From the NCBI RefSeq assembly GCF_900103655.1, contig NZ_FMXC01000013.1:1-49568 (forward strand): a stretch of DNA of 49,568 nucleotides, in the 5' to 3' direction. The stretch's first letter is position 1; each line of letters starts with the position of its first letter. A program made the translations under genes and the position numbers. Source of the DNA: Lactobacillus kefiranofaciens (lineage in GTDB: Bacteria > Bacillota > Bacilli > Lactobacillales > Lactobacillaceae). The notes under the pieces are model-generated. The model did no database searches, was not told where the DNA came from, and saw only the letters and a list, made by a program, of their open reading frames with translations. Of this stretch, positions 17,227-26,512 are shown piece after piece.

Positions 17227-17871
17227 CTAATCATCCCCTAACAACAGAATGCTAAAAGCTATTCGCTGCATCTTATCCTTTCCCGCAAAATCGCCTTTAA
17301 ATAAATCAGGCAAAATATGTTTAATGAAGTACTGTACGCAAACCAGATCATCAAACTTCTTGATGGTTTCTAGACTTTCCTTAAACATTTGCATATAAAC
17401 CGGGTTAGGATTACCTAATTCAATTTCACCATATGCTTCATAAAGCAAATCTAATTTATCGCAGATCGACAGAATTTTGCCTTCCAAAGTATCATCTTTT
17501 GCTTCAGAGAGACGCTTTTTATAAATATCCTGAAATTCTTTAGGAATCTCATCCTTGATAAACTTCGTTGTCATCGTTTCTTCAACGTCACCAATCATCT
17601 TGCGCAATTGTGGCGTCGCATATTTAACCGGAGTCTTGATATCGCCGATGAAACGTTCAGTGTAATCATGGTTTAAGCTTTTTTCGTAAAGAGCTTTCCA
17701 GTTAACCTTTTGCTTGCCCTTTACCTCTTCAATGTCACCCATCATTTGAGCCAGTTCAGCCGTTCTAAAGCAGTGATCGGCAACTGAATGATGATGATAT
17801 TTAAAGTAGCCTGGTGCACGATCAATTGACTCTAAACTGTTAAAACCTTGAATATAAGCATTTAATCCCAT
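17227..17871 (-). CDS. HD-domain phosphohydrolase (YfbR-like)
   Basis: 214 aa HD-superfamily protein: His cluster in YHHHSVADHCFRTAEL (about 25-40), the HD doublet in SLNHDYTERF (about 67-76) and a downstream Asp in SICDKLDLLYEAYGE (about 137). The pattern is that of 5'-deoxynucleotidase YfbR, which dephosphorylates deoxynucleoside monophosphates, but YfbR identity is not proven by eye. It is translated directly ahead of the HNH gene with no gap. RBS GGGAGG upstream. Confidence 0.82.
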   Translation of the reverse strand: MGLNAYIQGFNSLESIDRAPGYFKYHHHSVADHCFRTAELAQMMGDIEEVKGKQKVNWKALYEKSLNHDYTERFIGDIKTPVKYATPQLRKMIGDVEETMTTKFIKDEIPKEFQDIYKKRLSEAKDDTLEGKILSICDKLDLLYEAYGEIELGNPNPVYMQMFKESLETIKKFDDLVCVQYFIKHILPDLFKGDFAGKDKMQRIAFSILLLGDD

Positions 17872-17961
17872 GATTTTTCCTCCCTAAACAATTTAATTTT
17901 TCCAAAAATTTTTACTATGTTACCAAAAATCAAATGGAACTGCAAGAAAAGATACAAAAAA

Positions 17962-17997
17962 GACTACTAACAAATCTAAACGATCTCCTTAGTAGTC
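17962..17997 (-). terminator. Terminator of the 46-aa protein gene
   Basis: GACTACTAA pairs with TTAGTAGTC (17962-17970 with 17989-17997). On the minus strand it is followed by CTTTTTTG, as expected for an intrinsic terminator. Confidence 0.75.
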
Positions 17998-18025
17998 TCC
18001 TTGTTTTTACTTTTTTAAAACGAAA

Positions 18026-18166
18026 TTACTTATTTTCGTCTTTTGCGGCCTTGTTCAAGAAAGCAACAACTGCTGCTACGTGAGCAACACGCTTCTTTGC
18101 GTTTCTCTTGTTCTTAGGTCTTTGGTTTGGTTCACAACCAGTGTTGTAATTTTCACCTTTACGCAT
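18026..18166 (-). CDS. Small basic protein of 46 aa, unknown function
   Basis: 46 codons starting MRKGENYNTG and ending AAKDENK, preceded by GAAAGGAAG about 10 bp upstream and followed by a dedicated terminator. The protein is Lys/Arg/Asn-rich up to about residue 26 (RPKNKRNAKKR) and then has an amphipathic, Ala/Val-rich helix (VAHVAAVVAFLNKAA). I do not recognise the family. Own RBS, own terminator and ordinary codon use make it a real gene rather than noise. A nucleic-acid or ribosome-associated role would fit the charge but is only a guess. Confidence 0.7.
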   Translation of the reverse strand: MRKGENYNTGCEPNQRPKNKRNAKKRVAHVAAVVAFLNKAAKDENK

Positions 18167-18236
18167 AGTACTATACTTCCTTTCAGATTTTCGAAAATCT
18201 AGTATAGTTTACCATGCTCACCACTCAAGATCAAGT

Positions 18237-20027
18237 CTAGGCTTCAAGATCATTAGGCATGCGAGCAACTATGATGTAATTCAAAATTCGGTTGGCATAA
18301 CTAGAATCATCTTGGAACTGTTTAATTGTCTTTTTAGCCAAACTAACTTTATCAGTAATCAAGCCATCAACTTGTTCATACATCATCTTCATCATCAATT
18401 TTTCATCATTAATGGTCCAAGCATAAACAGGATGATCTTGCAGGTGTGCCTGCCAAATAAAATCGGAATTCAGAGTTGAATATTCCATTGAATAGCCATC
18501 AGCTACGCTACGCGGATAAGTAAAATTATAAGGTTGAATATATAATACGAATAAACGCGGATTGATTTCGTGTAAGCCTTCAATCACCCGATAGTCGAGA
18601 GATTGAACTTGGTATTTGTTCTTGATAATCGTTTGACCATACTTTTGATTAAAGCGCTCAAGCATCGTCTTGGAATCTTGCGGCGTAGTCTTAATCTCTA
18701 TCAGCAATTTTTGGTTAAGACGTTGAGCCTCTTTTAAGTAGTTATCGAAACTAACCAGTTTAGCCTCATGTCCATCCTCTTTAGCCGTTAATTTAGTCAA
18801 TTGCTTCAAAGTTAACTCACTTGGCGTCTTGTTCACTCCGGTTAGCTTTTGCAAATTATCATCGTGAACTACAATAAATTGCTTGTCTCTAGTCTCATGC
18901 AGATCAATTTCTACATAATCTGGCTTCTCTTTGGCCGTCTTTCTTAATGATTCGAGAGTGTTTTGCACGCCATTCTTGTCATCAACGCCGCGATGGGAAA
19001 TAACTACAGGAGCATGACTATTTACTCCAACTAGGTACAAAATATTGGTTACTACTGATGTGACAACAATTAACCCAAATACGACAGCTGTGAAAGTCTT
19101 TAAGATCTTACCCGCAGGCATTTTTTCTGTTGCCTCATTGATTGGCGTAATTTTTAATGGAGCAAAAATAATTAATAAACTGATGACACTCGCCCAAATA
19201 AAGACTAGTTCACTGCCAATTTGGATTAGCGACAAGTTAATAATTGCTAGCACTAAAGCAGGATATTTCCCAGGTAACAAATCCCAACCTAATTGCAAGC
19301 CATAAACGGCTAAATAAAAAATGGCTAAAATTGCGGAAACAAATATCCCAATGATAATTAGGCGCAGAATAATCGCCCACCATTTGGCATTCTTGGTTAA
19401 TTGCCAGCTCTTTTTCATAGCAGTTCTAGTCTTCTTTTGCCCAAATACCATTAGTGGCAACGTAAAAATTAGCCTAATGCCAAATAGCAAAACAACTGCA
19501 TAAAATACGATCAGAATCGTTAATAAAATTGGGGTTCTAGTCATATAATCCAAAATAAATTCTGGGATTTGAATTTTGGCTAACAGTGGCGTGCGAAATA
19601 CAATATCGGCAAAAGGCACAACTAATAAGAAATACAGTCCTAAAAGCAGCAATGAGCCAAAACGGATCTTCTTTACGTTTGCCCACGTTTCTTTAAAGCT
19701 GCCTTTGAAGGTGAAATTCTCGCTATAGATCGCGCGCACCCCATGCAATAAATAAGCAAATTGCGCGTAAATTACTACTAGCAAAAGCAATAGCTCAATA
19801 ATTAAGATTACGAAAACCAAAGTATGCGTAGTAATGATCGTCACTACATTTTGATACGAAACAAACGGGATTGCGCTTGCCTGCAAGACAAAAGTGGTAA
19901 CGTAACGAAAGAGCGGAATGACTATAAATTGGTTAATTAAATTCAAGCTCAGAAAAAGCATCAAATATTGTAGCCAATGTCGCGTGAATTCTCGCGTGTA
20001 TGCTTTAAGTTCTTTAAAAATCGACAT
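18237..20027 (-). CDS. Membrane-anchored glycerophosphodiester phosphodiesterase
   Basis: 596 aa. The first 330 residues carry about eight membrane helices (YhcO/GlpQ-fused type). The GDPD domain begins about 340 with VVISHRGVDDKNGVQNTLESL, then YVEIDLHETRDKQFIVVHDDNLQKLTG, giving the HR, E-x-D and H-D metal/catalytic residues. It ends with VDGLITDKVS. The enzyme would hydrolyse glycerophosphodiesters, perhaps products of lipoteichoic acid or phospholipid turnover, outside the membrane. It is monocistronic. Confidence 0.9.
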   Translation of the reverse strand: MSIFKELKAYTREFTRHWLQYLMLFLSLNLINQFIVIPLFRYVTTFVLQASAIPFVSYQNVVTIITTHTLVFVILIIELLLLLVVIYAQFAYLLHGVRAIYSENFTFKGSFKETWANVKKIRFGSLLLLGLYFLLVVPFADIVFRTPLLAKIQIPEFILDYMTRTPILLTILIVFYAVVLLFGIRLIFTLPLMVFGQKKTRTAMKKSWQLTKNAKWWAIILRLIIIGIFVSAILAIFYLAVYGLQLGWDLLPGKYPALVLAIINLSLIQIGSELVFIWASVISLLIIFAPLKITPINEATEKMPAGKILKTFTAVVFGLIVVTSVVTNILYLVGVNSHAPVVISHRGVDDKNGVQNTLESLRKTAKEKPDYVEIDLHETRDKQFIVVHDDNLQKLTGVNKTPSELTLKQLTKLTAKEDGHEAKLVSFDNYLKEAQRLNQKLLIEIKTTPQDSKTMLERFNQKYGQTIIKNKYQVQSLDYRVIEGLHEINPRLFVLYIQPYNFTYPRSVADGYSMEYSTLNSDFIWQAHLQDHPVYAWTINDEKLMMKMMYEQVDGLITDKVSLAKKTIKQFQDDSSYANRILNYIIVARMPNDLEA

Positions 20028-20063
20028 ATTTTTTCTCCTTATTACCTTCTTATTTTAAACTAA

Positions 20064-20092
20064 AAAAGACGAGGAAATACCTCGCCTTGCTT
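20064..20092 (-). terminator. Terminator after the HesB-like gene
   Basis: On the minus strand GGCGAGG-TATTT-CCTCGTC is followed by TTTTTTAG. It lies between the HesB-like gene and the start of the GDPD gene. Confidence 0.75.
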
Positions 20093-20105
20093 ATTATTCA
20101 TTTTT

Positions 20106-20507
20106 TTAGCATTGACCGCCATTTTTAAGATCATCTGCAGTAACTTCTTCTGGTCGATATTGACTAACCGTCATCCCGCCATCGATAATTCCACTGTCAG
20201 AAGACAAACTTAAAGTAGAATTACGAGCATTAACTACCAATCCTGGTTCAAAGTAGGTTGTCTCTGCTGGTGCAGTATATAGATCTAGCCCTGCGTTGTT
20301 TTCCATCTTGATGTCATATTTAGGATCTTTTTGAGACAAAACTACAAATTGAAAACTGTCGCCAATTGTGCAGGTGCCGCCTTTTTTAGAATATTTAGTG
20401 GAACCATCATCTAACGCGAGGATGACAATTTGATGCTCTGGATCCATCTTTGCTTCAATTACTTTTTTAGCTTCTGGTTTAATGTTGATTGAAATTTGTT
20501 CTACCAT
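20106..20507 (-). CDS. HesB/Fe-S-biosynthesis-like domain protein
   Basis: 133 aa resembling the Fe-S_biosyn (HesB/YneR-type) family of lactobacilli: N-terminal ISIKPEAKKVIEAKM-type helix (with N after I) and the beta-rich body IVILALDDGSTKYSKKGGTCTIG. The C-terminal GGQC keeps one Cys and GGTC another, but the classical C-x-C pair of A-type scaffolds is not obvious, so iron-sulfur binding is uncertain. It is monocistronic with its own RBS GAGGTAA. Confidence 0.62.
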   Translation of the reverse strand: MVEQISINIKPEAKKVIEAKMDPEHQIVILALDDGSTKYSKKGGTCTIGDSFQFVVLSQKDPKYDIKMENNAGLDLYTAPAETTYFEPGLVVNARNSTLSLSSDSGIIDGGMTVSQYRPEEVTADDLKNGGQC

Positions 20508-20693
20508 GTTTATTACCTCTCAATCTTGCTTTACTTAAATATAGCATTATTTACTTTATTTTTCCACTATAAATATGCTTAAAATGTAGCTCTATCTTTA
20601 TTTTTTGAAATTTATCATTGCAAGCATCACAAAAAAAGCTCAAAATGGTAAATAGGGTTTTTAGACGATTGTAATATGTGAGGGGGACCTTTT

Positions 20694-21800
20694 ATGACCG
20701 TCTTAAAGAATATTGCTAAAGATAGAATTCTACAAATTACTGTAATTATTACTATAGTCAGTCTTTTTTTTGCGAGACCGCGGTTTGCGGACATTAACTT
20801 CCATACGTTATGGTCTGTTGCCGCAATGTTAACTATTATCCAGATCTATGCATATTTGCACGTTCTGGATGTTTTAGCGTACAAGCTAACCAGTATTGCA
20901 GATAACACGCGAAAGCTAAACATGCTGTTCACGCTTTTATCCGTAATTGCGGGGATGTTTTTAGGTAACGACATTACTGTGTTAACCTTAATCCCACTTT
21001 ATTTGAACATTGCTAAACGCTATAAGCTGCCACAGATTCTGCCTGTCACCTTAATTGGCATGGGTGCCAATATCGGTGCTGCTTTTACGCCATGGGGGAA
21101 TCCACACAATATTTTCTTAGTTAGTCGATTTGACGTTAGTCCGTTACTGTTTTTCAAGTGGTCTGTACCTTATCTAATTATTTCTTTGGTATTAATGTGC
21201 TTAGTTTTTTTGTTCATTCCTAAAAAAGAAATCCCAGCTCAAAAAACCGAAACTATTCAGATCAGCTGGCGACCAACGATTATTACCACAATGGTCTTTA
21301 TCTTCTTCTTCTTCGGTGTGTTCAGAGTGACTAATATTGTCTGGCCACTAATAGTTGCAATTGGCTTGGCTTTAGCGATCAATCCACGCATTATGCTTAA
21401 GATTGACTATGCTCTGCTACTGACTTTCACAGGCTTCTTCATTTTTATCAGCGATATTCAACAGATGCCTGTAATCGTCAATCTTATTCACGGTACGGTT
21501 TACTCAGAAGTTTCTACTTACTTTGCCTCAATTATCTCAAGTCAAGTAATGAGCAATGTACCTTCGACTATTTTAGTTGGTAAATTTACCAATTACGCTC
21601 AAGCTTTGTTCTTAGGTTCCAATATCGGAGGCTTCGGTTCAGCGATTGGCTCAATGGCTAATATGCTAGTACTGAAGACTTTCAATCAACACGCTAGTGT
21701 CAGTCGAAAGAAGTTCTTCATTCAGTGGACAATTATGCAATTTGCGGGGCTAATTATTTTAACAGTGATTGGCTTAGGACTACTGATCTTTAGAATTTGA
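20694..21800 (+). CDS. SLC13/ArsB-type ion transporter
   Basis: 368 aa with about ten to eleven membrane helices. IGMGANIGAAFTPWGNPHNIFLVSRF (about 120-145) is the helix-hairpin with the SNT-like motif of the ion-transporter superfamily (CitMHS/ArsB/DASS), and the second repeat SSQVMSNVPSTILVG ... NIGGFGSAIGSMAN gives the pseudo-symmetric partner. The family moves anions or di/tri-carboxylates; the substrate cannot be read. RBS AGGGGG upstream. The protein is shorter than many DASS members (about 400-470). Confidence 0.8.
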   Translation: MTVLKNIAKDRILQITVIITIVSLFFARPRFADINFHTLWSVAAMLTIIQIYAYLHVLDVLAYKLTSIADNTRKLNMLFTLLSVIAGMFLGNDITVLTLIPLYLNIAKRYKLPQILPVTLIGMGANIGAAFTPWGNPHNIFLVSRFDVSPLLFFKWSVPYLIISLVLMCLVFLFIPKKEIPAQKTETIQISWRPTIITTMVFIFFFFGVFRVTNIVWPLIVAIGLALAINPRIMLKIDYALLLTFTGFFIFISDIQQMPVIVNLIHGTVYSEVSTYFASIISSQVMSNVPSTILVGKFTNYAQALFLGSNIGGFGSAIGSMANMLVLKTFNQHASVSRKKFFIQWTIMQFAGLIILTVIGLGLLIFRI

Positions 21801-21902
21801 TATTTTCTATTAAGAATGCTCAAATGGCATTCTTTTTTATTGCCTGGGAAATTTTTGTTTGTTAAAATTAAACTAATACATTATATGCAGGGAGGAAAAA
21901 CA

Positions 21903-22463
21903 ATGTCACCATTAATCTGGATTATTATTGCAATTATTGTTTTAATAATCGCCATCTATATCGTTACTTACAACGGTTTGCAAAAAGCCCGTGTTTACGT
22001 AGATGAAGCCTGGAGTCAAATTGACGTCCAATTAAAGCGGCGCAACGACTTGATTCCTAACTTAGTCGAAACGACCAAAGGTTATGCCAAGCATGAAAAA
22101 GAGACCTTAGAAGGCGTCGTTAAGTTACGTGATCAATTAGTGAATGTCCCACAAGGTGATCACCAAGAAGCCATGAAGTTGTCTAACCAAATTACTGATT
22201 CATTGAAATCAATTTTTGCGTTATCTGAGGCTTACCCAGATCTAAAAGCTAACCAGAATTTCTTAAAACTGCAAGAAGAATTAACTAATACCGAAAACAA
22301 AATTGCTTATTCTCGTCAGCTTTATAATTCAAGCGTTGCCACATATGATCAGAAGTTACTTACCTTTCCCTCAAATATCATTAGTAAAATTCATAAGTTC
22401 ACCAAGGTAAATTACTTAGAAACGCCTACTGAAGAAAAAGACGTTCCTAAAGTTAAGTTCTAA
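21903..22463 (+). CDS. LemA-family membrane protein
   Basis: 186 aa. I start at ATG 21903, which follows GGGAGGAAA; the longer frame from 21816 lacks an RBS. One N-terminal transmembrane helix (about residues 3-23) is followed by the LemA helical domain with the hallmark VDEAWSQIDVQLKRRNDLIPNLVETTKGYAKHEKE. LemA is routinely paired with the HtpX protease, which follows 11 bp later, though its molecular role is unclear. Confidence 0.93.
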   Translation: MSPLIWIIIAIIVLIIAIYIVTYNGLQKARVYVDEAWSQIDVQLKRRNDLIPNLVETTKGYAKHEKETLEGVVKLRDQLVNVPQGDHQEAMKLSNQITDSLKSIFALSEAYPDLKANQNFLKLQEELTNTENKIAYSRQLYNSSVATYDQKLLTFPSNIISKIHKFTKVNYLETPTEEKDVPKVKF

Positions 22464-22474
22464 GAGGTTAAATT

Positions 22475-23371
22475 ATGCTTTACCAACAAATTGCCCGTAA
22501 TAAACGGAAAACTGCCCTTATTATGGTCCTCTTTGTGGTGATTCTAACTTTAGTTGGTGCGGGAATAGGCTATTTATTTAGCAATAGTCCATGGATAGGT
22601 ATCATTATTGCACTCATCGGAAGCTTGCTTTACTTGTTTATCACTTGGCGCAACCCCGCCAATATGATCATGAGCTTGAATCAAGCACAAGAAATTCAAG
22701 AAGCAGATAATCCTGAGCTATGGCATATTGTAGAAGACATGGCAATGGTAGCTAGAGTTCCCATGCCTCGAGTATTTATCATTCCCGATCCTAGTCCCAA
22801 TGCTTTTGCGACTGGACGAGACCCGGAACACAGCGCGGTTGCCGTCACTCAAGGCATTCTTGAATTGATGGATCGTGAAGAGCTTGAAGGCGTTCTAGGT
22901 CACGAATTATCACATGTTCGCAACTATGATATTTTATTATCGACGATTGCCGTAGTATTAGTAGGCGTGATTTCATTCATTTCTGGTATGGCATCAAGAT
23001 CGATCTGGTTTTTCGGCGGCAGCAGCGATCGCGATGATGACCGCAGTAGCAATGCCTTCGAGATGATTTTCAAGGTAATTGCAATTATCTTCGTGTTAAT
23101 CTTGGGTCCTATCTCTGCATCCCTTGCGCAGATGGCCCTCTCCCGTAATCGGGAGTACCTAGCTGATGCTTCATCCGTGGAATTAACTCGTAATCCACAA
23201 GGATTAATTTCTGCTTTAAAAAAGATTGAAAATAGTCAGCCAATGAAGCGAGCTGATCGCAGCAGCGCCGGATTATACATTGAGAATCCATTCCACAACC
23301 ATGGCCTATCGCACCTATTTGACACGCACCCACCTACAGAGGACCGAATTAAACGTTTAGAAAACATGTAA
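22475..23371 (+). CDS. htpX: Zinc metalloprotease HtpX
   Basis: 298 aa M48-family membrane protease with two N-terminal helices (about 14-36, 39-58), zinc motif LGHELSHVRNYD (HELSH, about 142-146), two further helices and the third ligand Glu in SRNREYLADASSVEL. HtpX degrades misfolded membrane proteins on the cytoplasmic face. It is the second gene of the lemA-htpX operon and is followed by a terminator shared with the convergent AraC gene. Confidence 0.95.
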   Translation: MLYQQIARNKRKTALIMVLFVVILTLVGAGIGYLFSNSPWIGIIIALIGSLLYLFITWRNPANMIMSLNQAQEIQEADNPELWHIVEDMAMVARVPMPRVFIIPDPSPNAFATGRDPEHSAVAVTQGILELMDREELEGVLGHELSHVRNYDILLSTIAVVLVGVISFISGMASRSIWFFGGSSDRDDDRSSNAFEMIFKVIAIIFVLILGPISASLAQMALSRNREYLADASSVELTRNPQGLISALKKIENSQPMKRADRSSAGLYIENPFHNHGLSHLFDTHPPTEDRIKRLENM

Positions 23372-23397
23372 AAAAAGAGATCTTGCGATCTCTTTTT
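23372..23397. terminator. Bidirectional terminator between htpX and the AraC gene
   Basis: AAAAGAGATC pairs with GATCTCTTTT (23373-23382 with 23387-23396) around TTGC, with A and T runs on the two sides. Confidence 0.88.
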
Positions 23398-23399
23398 CT

Positions 23400-24341
23400 T
23401 TATTTCAAATTAATGTTGGCCTGCTTAAACAACTCAGCTCGCATGGCTGCTGGCGTCATTTGGTAGTATTGATTAAATTTTTTATAGAAGAAGGACTTAC
23501 TTGAATATCCTACTCGCCCAATAATATCTTTTAACGAAATATCAGGCTGCGCTAATAATATTCGTGCTTCACGCATTCTTCTTTCATCAACATGATCCAC
23601 AAAGCTTTTACCCGTCTTCGACTTGACCATATTAGAGAAGTAATTGGCATTGAAGCCAAAATACCTAGCAGTTTTAGTTAAGGAAATATCCGCAAAATGA
23701 AGGTCGATGTAGTTGTCTAACGCGCTACGTTCGAACTTCGTCTTATCTAAACTGGTTGGCGTAGCCATACGCTGCGTCCTAATTGAGATAATCAGCATCA
23801 CATTGAGCTCTGCCCGAATCAATGCCTTAGCAAATAAGTTATTATTTAAATAGCCACCAATAATGTGCTGCATTACCTGAGAAGCGCGCGTTAATAAATT
23901 GTTCTTTAACCAAAGAACATGTTCATTTTCCAAGTTATCGACAATCTGATTAATTACCTCATCTTCTCGGTCGCCTTTTGAACTAAAATCATTAAAATAT
24001 TTACGATATCTAAAACTCGGCTTAAATTTTAATTTAGCAAGCACAGCGTCTGGATTTTGTTGCATAATTTCATACTTGCACTCCTCCGTAAGCAAGAGAA
24101 CATTACCAGACTTCATTGCAACGATCTTTTCACCGCTCTTAATCGTCACATTACCTTTAGCAACATAAAGGATTGTCGGGACGTCCATCCGATAACGATG
24201 AATGCCTTTATTATGATTTTCAAGGTAGATAGTAAATAAATCAAAATCTGCGTTTCCAGCTCTTAGTCTAATTTCATTCTTATCTGTTGGATTTGACTGT
24301 AATATACTGGCAAGATATTGGTCTAAAGTAACAGTTGCCAT
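23400..24341 (-). CDS. AraC-family transcriptional regulator
   Basis: 313 aa: an N-terminal cupin-like sensor (about 40-110, with VTIKSGEKIVAMKSGNVLLLTE) and two C-terminal HTH motifs (about 210-305: LTKTARYFGFNANYFSNMVKSKTGKSF and LKDIIGRVGYSSKSFFYKKFNQYYQMTPAAMR). It is divergently placed from an ECF-type ATPase gene with 159 bp between them, so regulation of that transporter is likely. The effector is unknown. Confidence 0.9.
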   Translation of the reverse strand: MATVTLDQYLASILQSNPTDKNEIRLRAGNADFDLFTIYLENHNKGIHRYRMDVPTILYVAKGNVTIKSGEKIVAMKSGNVLLLTEECKYEIMQQNPDAVLAKLKFKPSFRYRKYFNDFSSKGDREDEVINQIVDNLENEHVLWLKNNLLTRASQVMQHIIGGYLNNNLFAKALIRAELNVMLIISIRTQRMATPTSLDKTKFERSALDNYIDLHFADISLTKTARYFGFNANYFSNMVKSKTGKSFVDHVDERRMREARILLAQPDISLKDIIGRVGYSSKSFFYKKFNQYYQMTPAAMRAELFKQANINLK

Positions 24342-24500
24342 AAGTTGTCCACCTTTCTATTTAATATTTCGTGATAATATCATAAGTATATTATAAAACA
24401 TTTTTTTGATAATTATTGTGTAATCATGCTCTCTTGTACCGAAATAACTTTCTTTTTTTGCAAGTAGACAGGGCATGAATCATCTTGTACAATCGAGTTT

Positions 24501-25850
24501 ATGACAGTAACAATTAAGCAGGCTACTTTTTCTTATGAAAAAGACCCCATCATCCAAAATCTCAACATGAATATTCCTGTCGGTTTTACCTTATTAGTTG
24601 GTCCAACTGGTTGCGGTAAATCTACCTTATTAAAGATAATCGCTAGTCTTTACCCCAAATATGCTGGCAAAATGACGGGAAGCGTCGATCTGCATGGCTT
24701 AAAGAGTGCGATGATGTTCCAAAATGCGGCTGAACAATTTACCATGGCAACACCGCGGGAAGAGATTATCTTTGCCTTAGAGAATTTGCAAATAACGCCA
24801 GCAAATTATGCGGAGCATTTACAAAAAGCCTTTGAATTTACCCAGATTCAGGACTTGCTAGACCAGAAGATCGATACCCTATCTGGGGGCCAGCAGCAAC
24901 GTGTAGCTTTAGCTGTACTAATTGCGATGAATGTCGATATTTTTTTGCTCGATGAGCCTTTTGCTAGCTGTGATCCAGAAGCACGACAATTCTTAATTAC
25001 TAAATTAGCTGCTTTAGCACAGAATGGAAAAACCATTATTTTAAGCGATCATGTATTAGATAGCTATGAAAGAATTTGCGATCACCTTTTCGAATTCAAA
25101 GCCAAAACTGTCGAAGAATTGTCTAGCAGTGAAAAAGAAAAGCTATTTAAACAAAATCAAAAGTTGCATGATCAATCTTACTCCTTTGTTCTGCCAACTG
25201 GCCAGCCCATTTTTAAAATGCGACAGGTTGAGATTAGCCAGAATAAATTATTGCTCAAGCAAGATCAATTAGATTTATATGGCAAGGCTACTCTAATCAC
25301 GGGAGCAAACGGCGTAGGCAAAAGTTCGCTGTTTAAAGCAATGACCAAGATGATTGAGTACAAGGGCAATTTTACTTATCTTAAGCGCGAAATTAAGCAA
25401 TTAAAACCTAGAAAATATCTTACTGAGGTAGCACAGATTTTTCAAAAGGCTAGCGATCAGTTCTTAACCGTCACTGTAAGAGATGAATTAGCATTAAGCA
25501 AAAAAGACCGCAACCAATTTTTCACCGATGAAAAGATCACCGAATGGCTGAAAAAGCTAGGACTTCAATCTCATCTAGATCAAGTCGTCTACACCTTATC
25601 TGGTGGTCAACAAAAGAAATTGCAGATTTTACTAATGTTAATCACTGGGCACCAAGTATTATTGGTCGATGAACCACTTAGCGGCCTTGATCAGCAATCA
25701 ATTAAACTAGTTTTAACGCTAATGCATGAATGCCAAAAACAGCTGCAGCAGACATATTTAATCATCAGCCATCAGACTGCTGAACTCGCGCAGTTCTGCG
25801 ATTACCATCTCGTTTTTGCGGATCAGCAGCTAAAATATGTGGAGAGGTAA
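24501..25850 (+). CDS. ECF-type ABC ATPase with two nucleotide-binding domains
   Basis: 449 aa, two fused ATPase domains. First: Walker A GPTGCGKST (about 36), signature LSGGQQQRV, Walker B IFLLDEPFASCDPE. Second: Walker A GANGVGKSS (about 265), signature LSGGQQKKL, Walker B VLLVDEPLSGLD. Two-domain ATPases of this type energise energy-coupling-factor vitamin or metal importers. The EcfT-like gene follows after 3 bp, but no substrate-binding S subunit is next to it. RBS is weak (ATCGAGTTT). Confidence 0.9.
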   Translation: MTVTIKQATFSYEKDPIIQNLNMNIPVGFTLLVGPTGCGKSTLLKIIASLYPKYAGKMTGSVDLHGLKSAMMFQNAAEQFTMATPREEIIFALENLQITPANYAEHLQKAFEFTQIQDLLDQKIDTLSGGQQQRVALAVLIAMNVDIFLLDEPFASCDPEARQFLITKLAALAQNGKTIILSDHVLDSYERICDHLFEFKAKTVEELSSSEKEKLFKQNQKLHDQSYSFVLPTGQPIFKMRQVEISQNKLLLKQDQLDLYGKATLITGANGVGKSSLFKAMTKMIEYKGNFTYLKREIKQLKPRKYLTEVAQIFQKASDQFLTVTVRDELALSKKDRNQFFTDEKITEWLKKLGLQSHLDQVVYTLSGGQQKKLQILLMLITGHQVLLVDEPLSGLDQQSIKLVLTLMHECQKQLQQTYLIISHQTAELAQFCDYHLVFADQQLKYVER

Positions 25851-25853
25851 ATC

Positions 25854-26507
25854 ATGAATCCCAGTTTAAAATTTATTTTGGCTTTTATTATTTCCCTGGA
25901 AATATCGCTTAAGGCCAGTTTAACGACTAACTTGATCGTGATTGCCTTTGCATTGGTATATCTGCTAATTACCAAAATAAAGACTAAAGAATTAATTTTG
26001 TTAATTGCTCTTCCTTTTATCGCGGCCTTTACAATCTTTGCGACCTTGTATTGGTTCTCGCCTACGCCCGATCCTTACTACGCCTGGAATTTGTCAACGC
26101 GTGTTTACGTTTATACGTTGACGATTACTTGCGTAACGCGCAACACTACCGCAACAGATTTTTCCCGTTCACTGGAGCAAAATTTGCATTTACCTAGCAA
26201 GTTCGCTTACGGAGTTTTAGCAGCCATCAATATTGTGCCCAAAATGCAAATGGCTGTGAAGCAAATTCGTACTTCCGCAATGATGCGGGGGATGTATCTC
26301 AGCTTTTGGTCGCCAGTCTTGTATTTCAAGGCAATTCTAGTTGCTTTAAATTCGGCAGATAACTTGGCGCAAGGCATGGAATCGCACGGCTATGTCGAAG
26401 GCCAAAAAAGGTCTACTATTGTGGCAATCCCATTAACGTGGAAAGATTGGACCATCTTCTTTGTTTTATTAATTTTAGTAAATATCTCATTATTTTTATT
26501 TAGGTAG
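25854..26507 (+). CDS. EcfT-like transmembrane subunit
   Basis: 217 aa with five to six membrane helices and an EcfT-type coupling helix region containing MRGMYLSFW (about 143) and LAQGMESHGYVEG (about 178), matching the paired Ala/Arg-Gly motifs that dock into the ATPases. It connects the upstream double ATPase to a substrate-binding S protein that must be encoded elsewhere. The start is 3 bp after the ATPase stop. Confidence 0.85.
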   Translation: MNPSLKFILAFIISLEISLKASLTTNLIVIAFALVYLLITKIKTKELILLIALPFIAAFTIFATLYWFSPTPDPYYAWNLSTRVYVYTLTITCVTRNTTATDFSRSLEQNLHLPSKFAYGVLAAINIVPKMQMAVKQIRTSAMMRGMYLSFWSPVLYFKAILVALNSADNLAQGMESHGYVEGQKRSTIVAIPLTWKDWTIFFVLLILVNISLFLFR

Positions 26508-26512
26508 CAAAA

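Noticed and set aside
21816..21902. Longer LemA start
   Set aside because: The extra 29 codons are poorly preceded by an RBS, while ATG 21903 has GGGAGG at the right distance and opens directly on the membrane helix.
23109..23333. Minus-strand ORF in htpX
   Set aside because: Antisense to the conserved zinc-protease coding sequence, no RBS.
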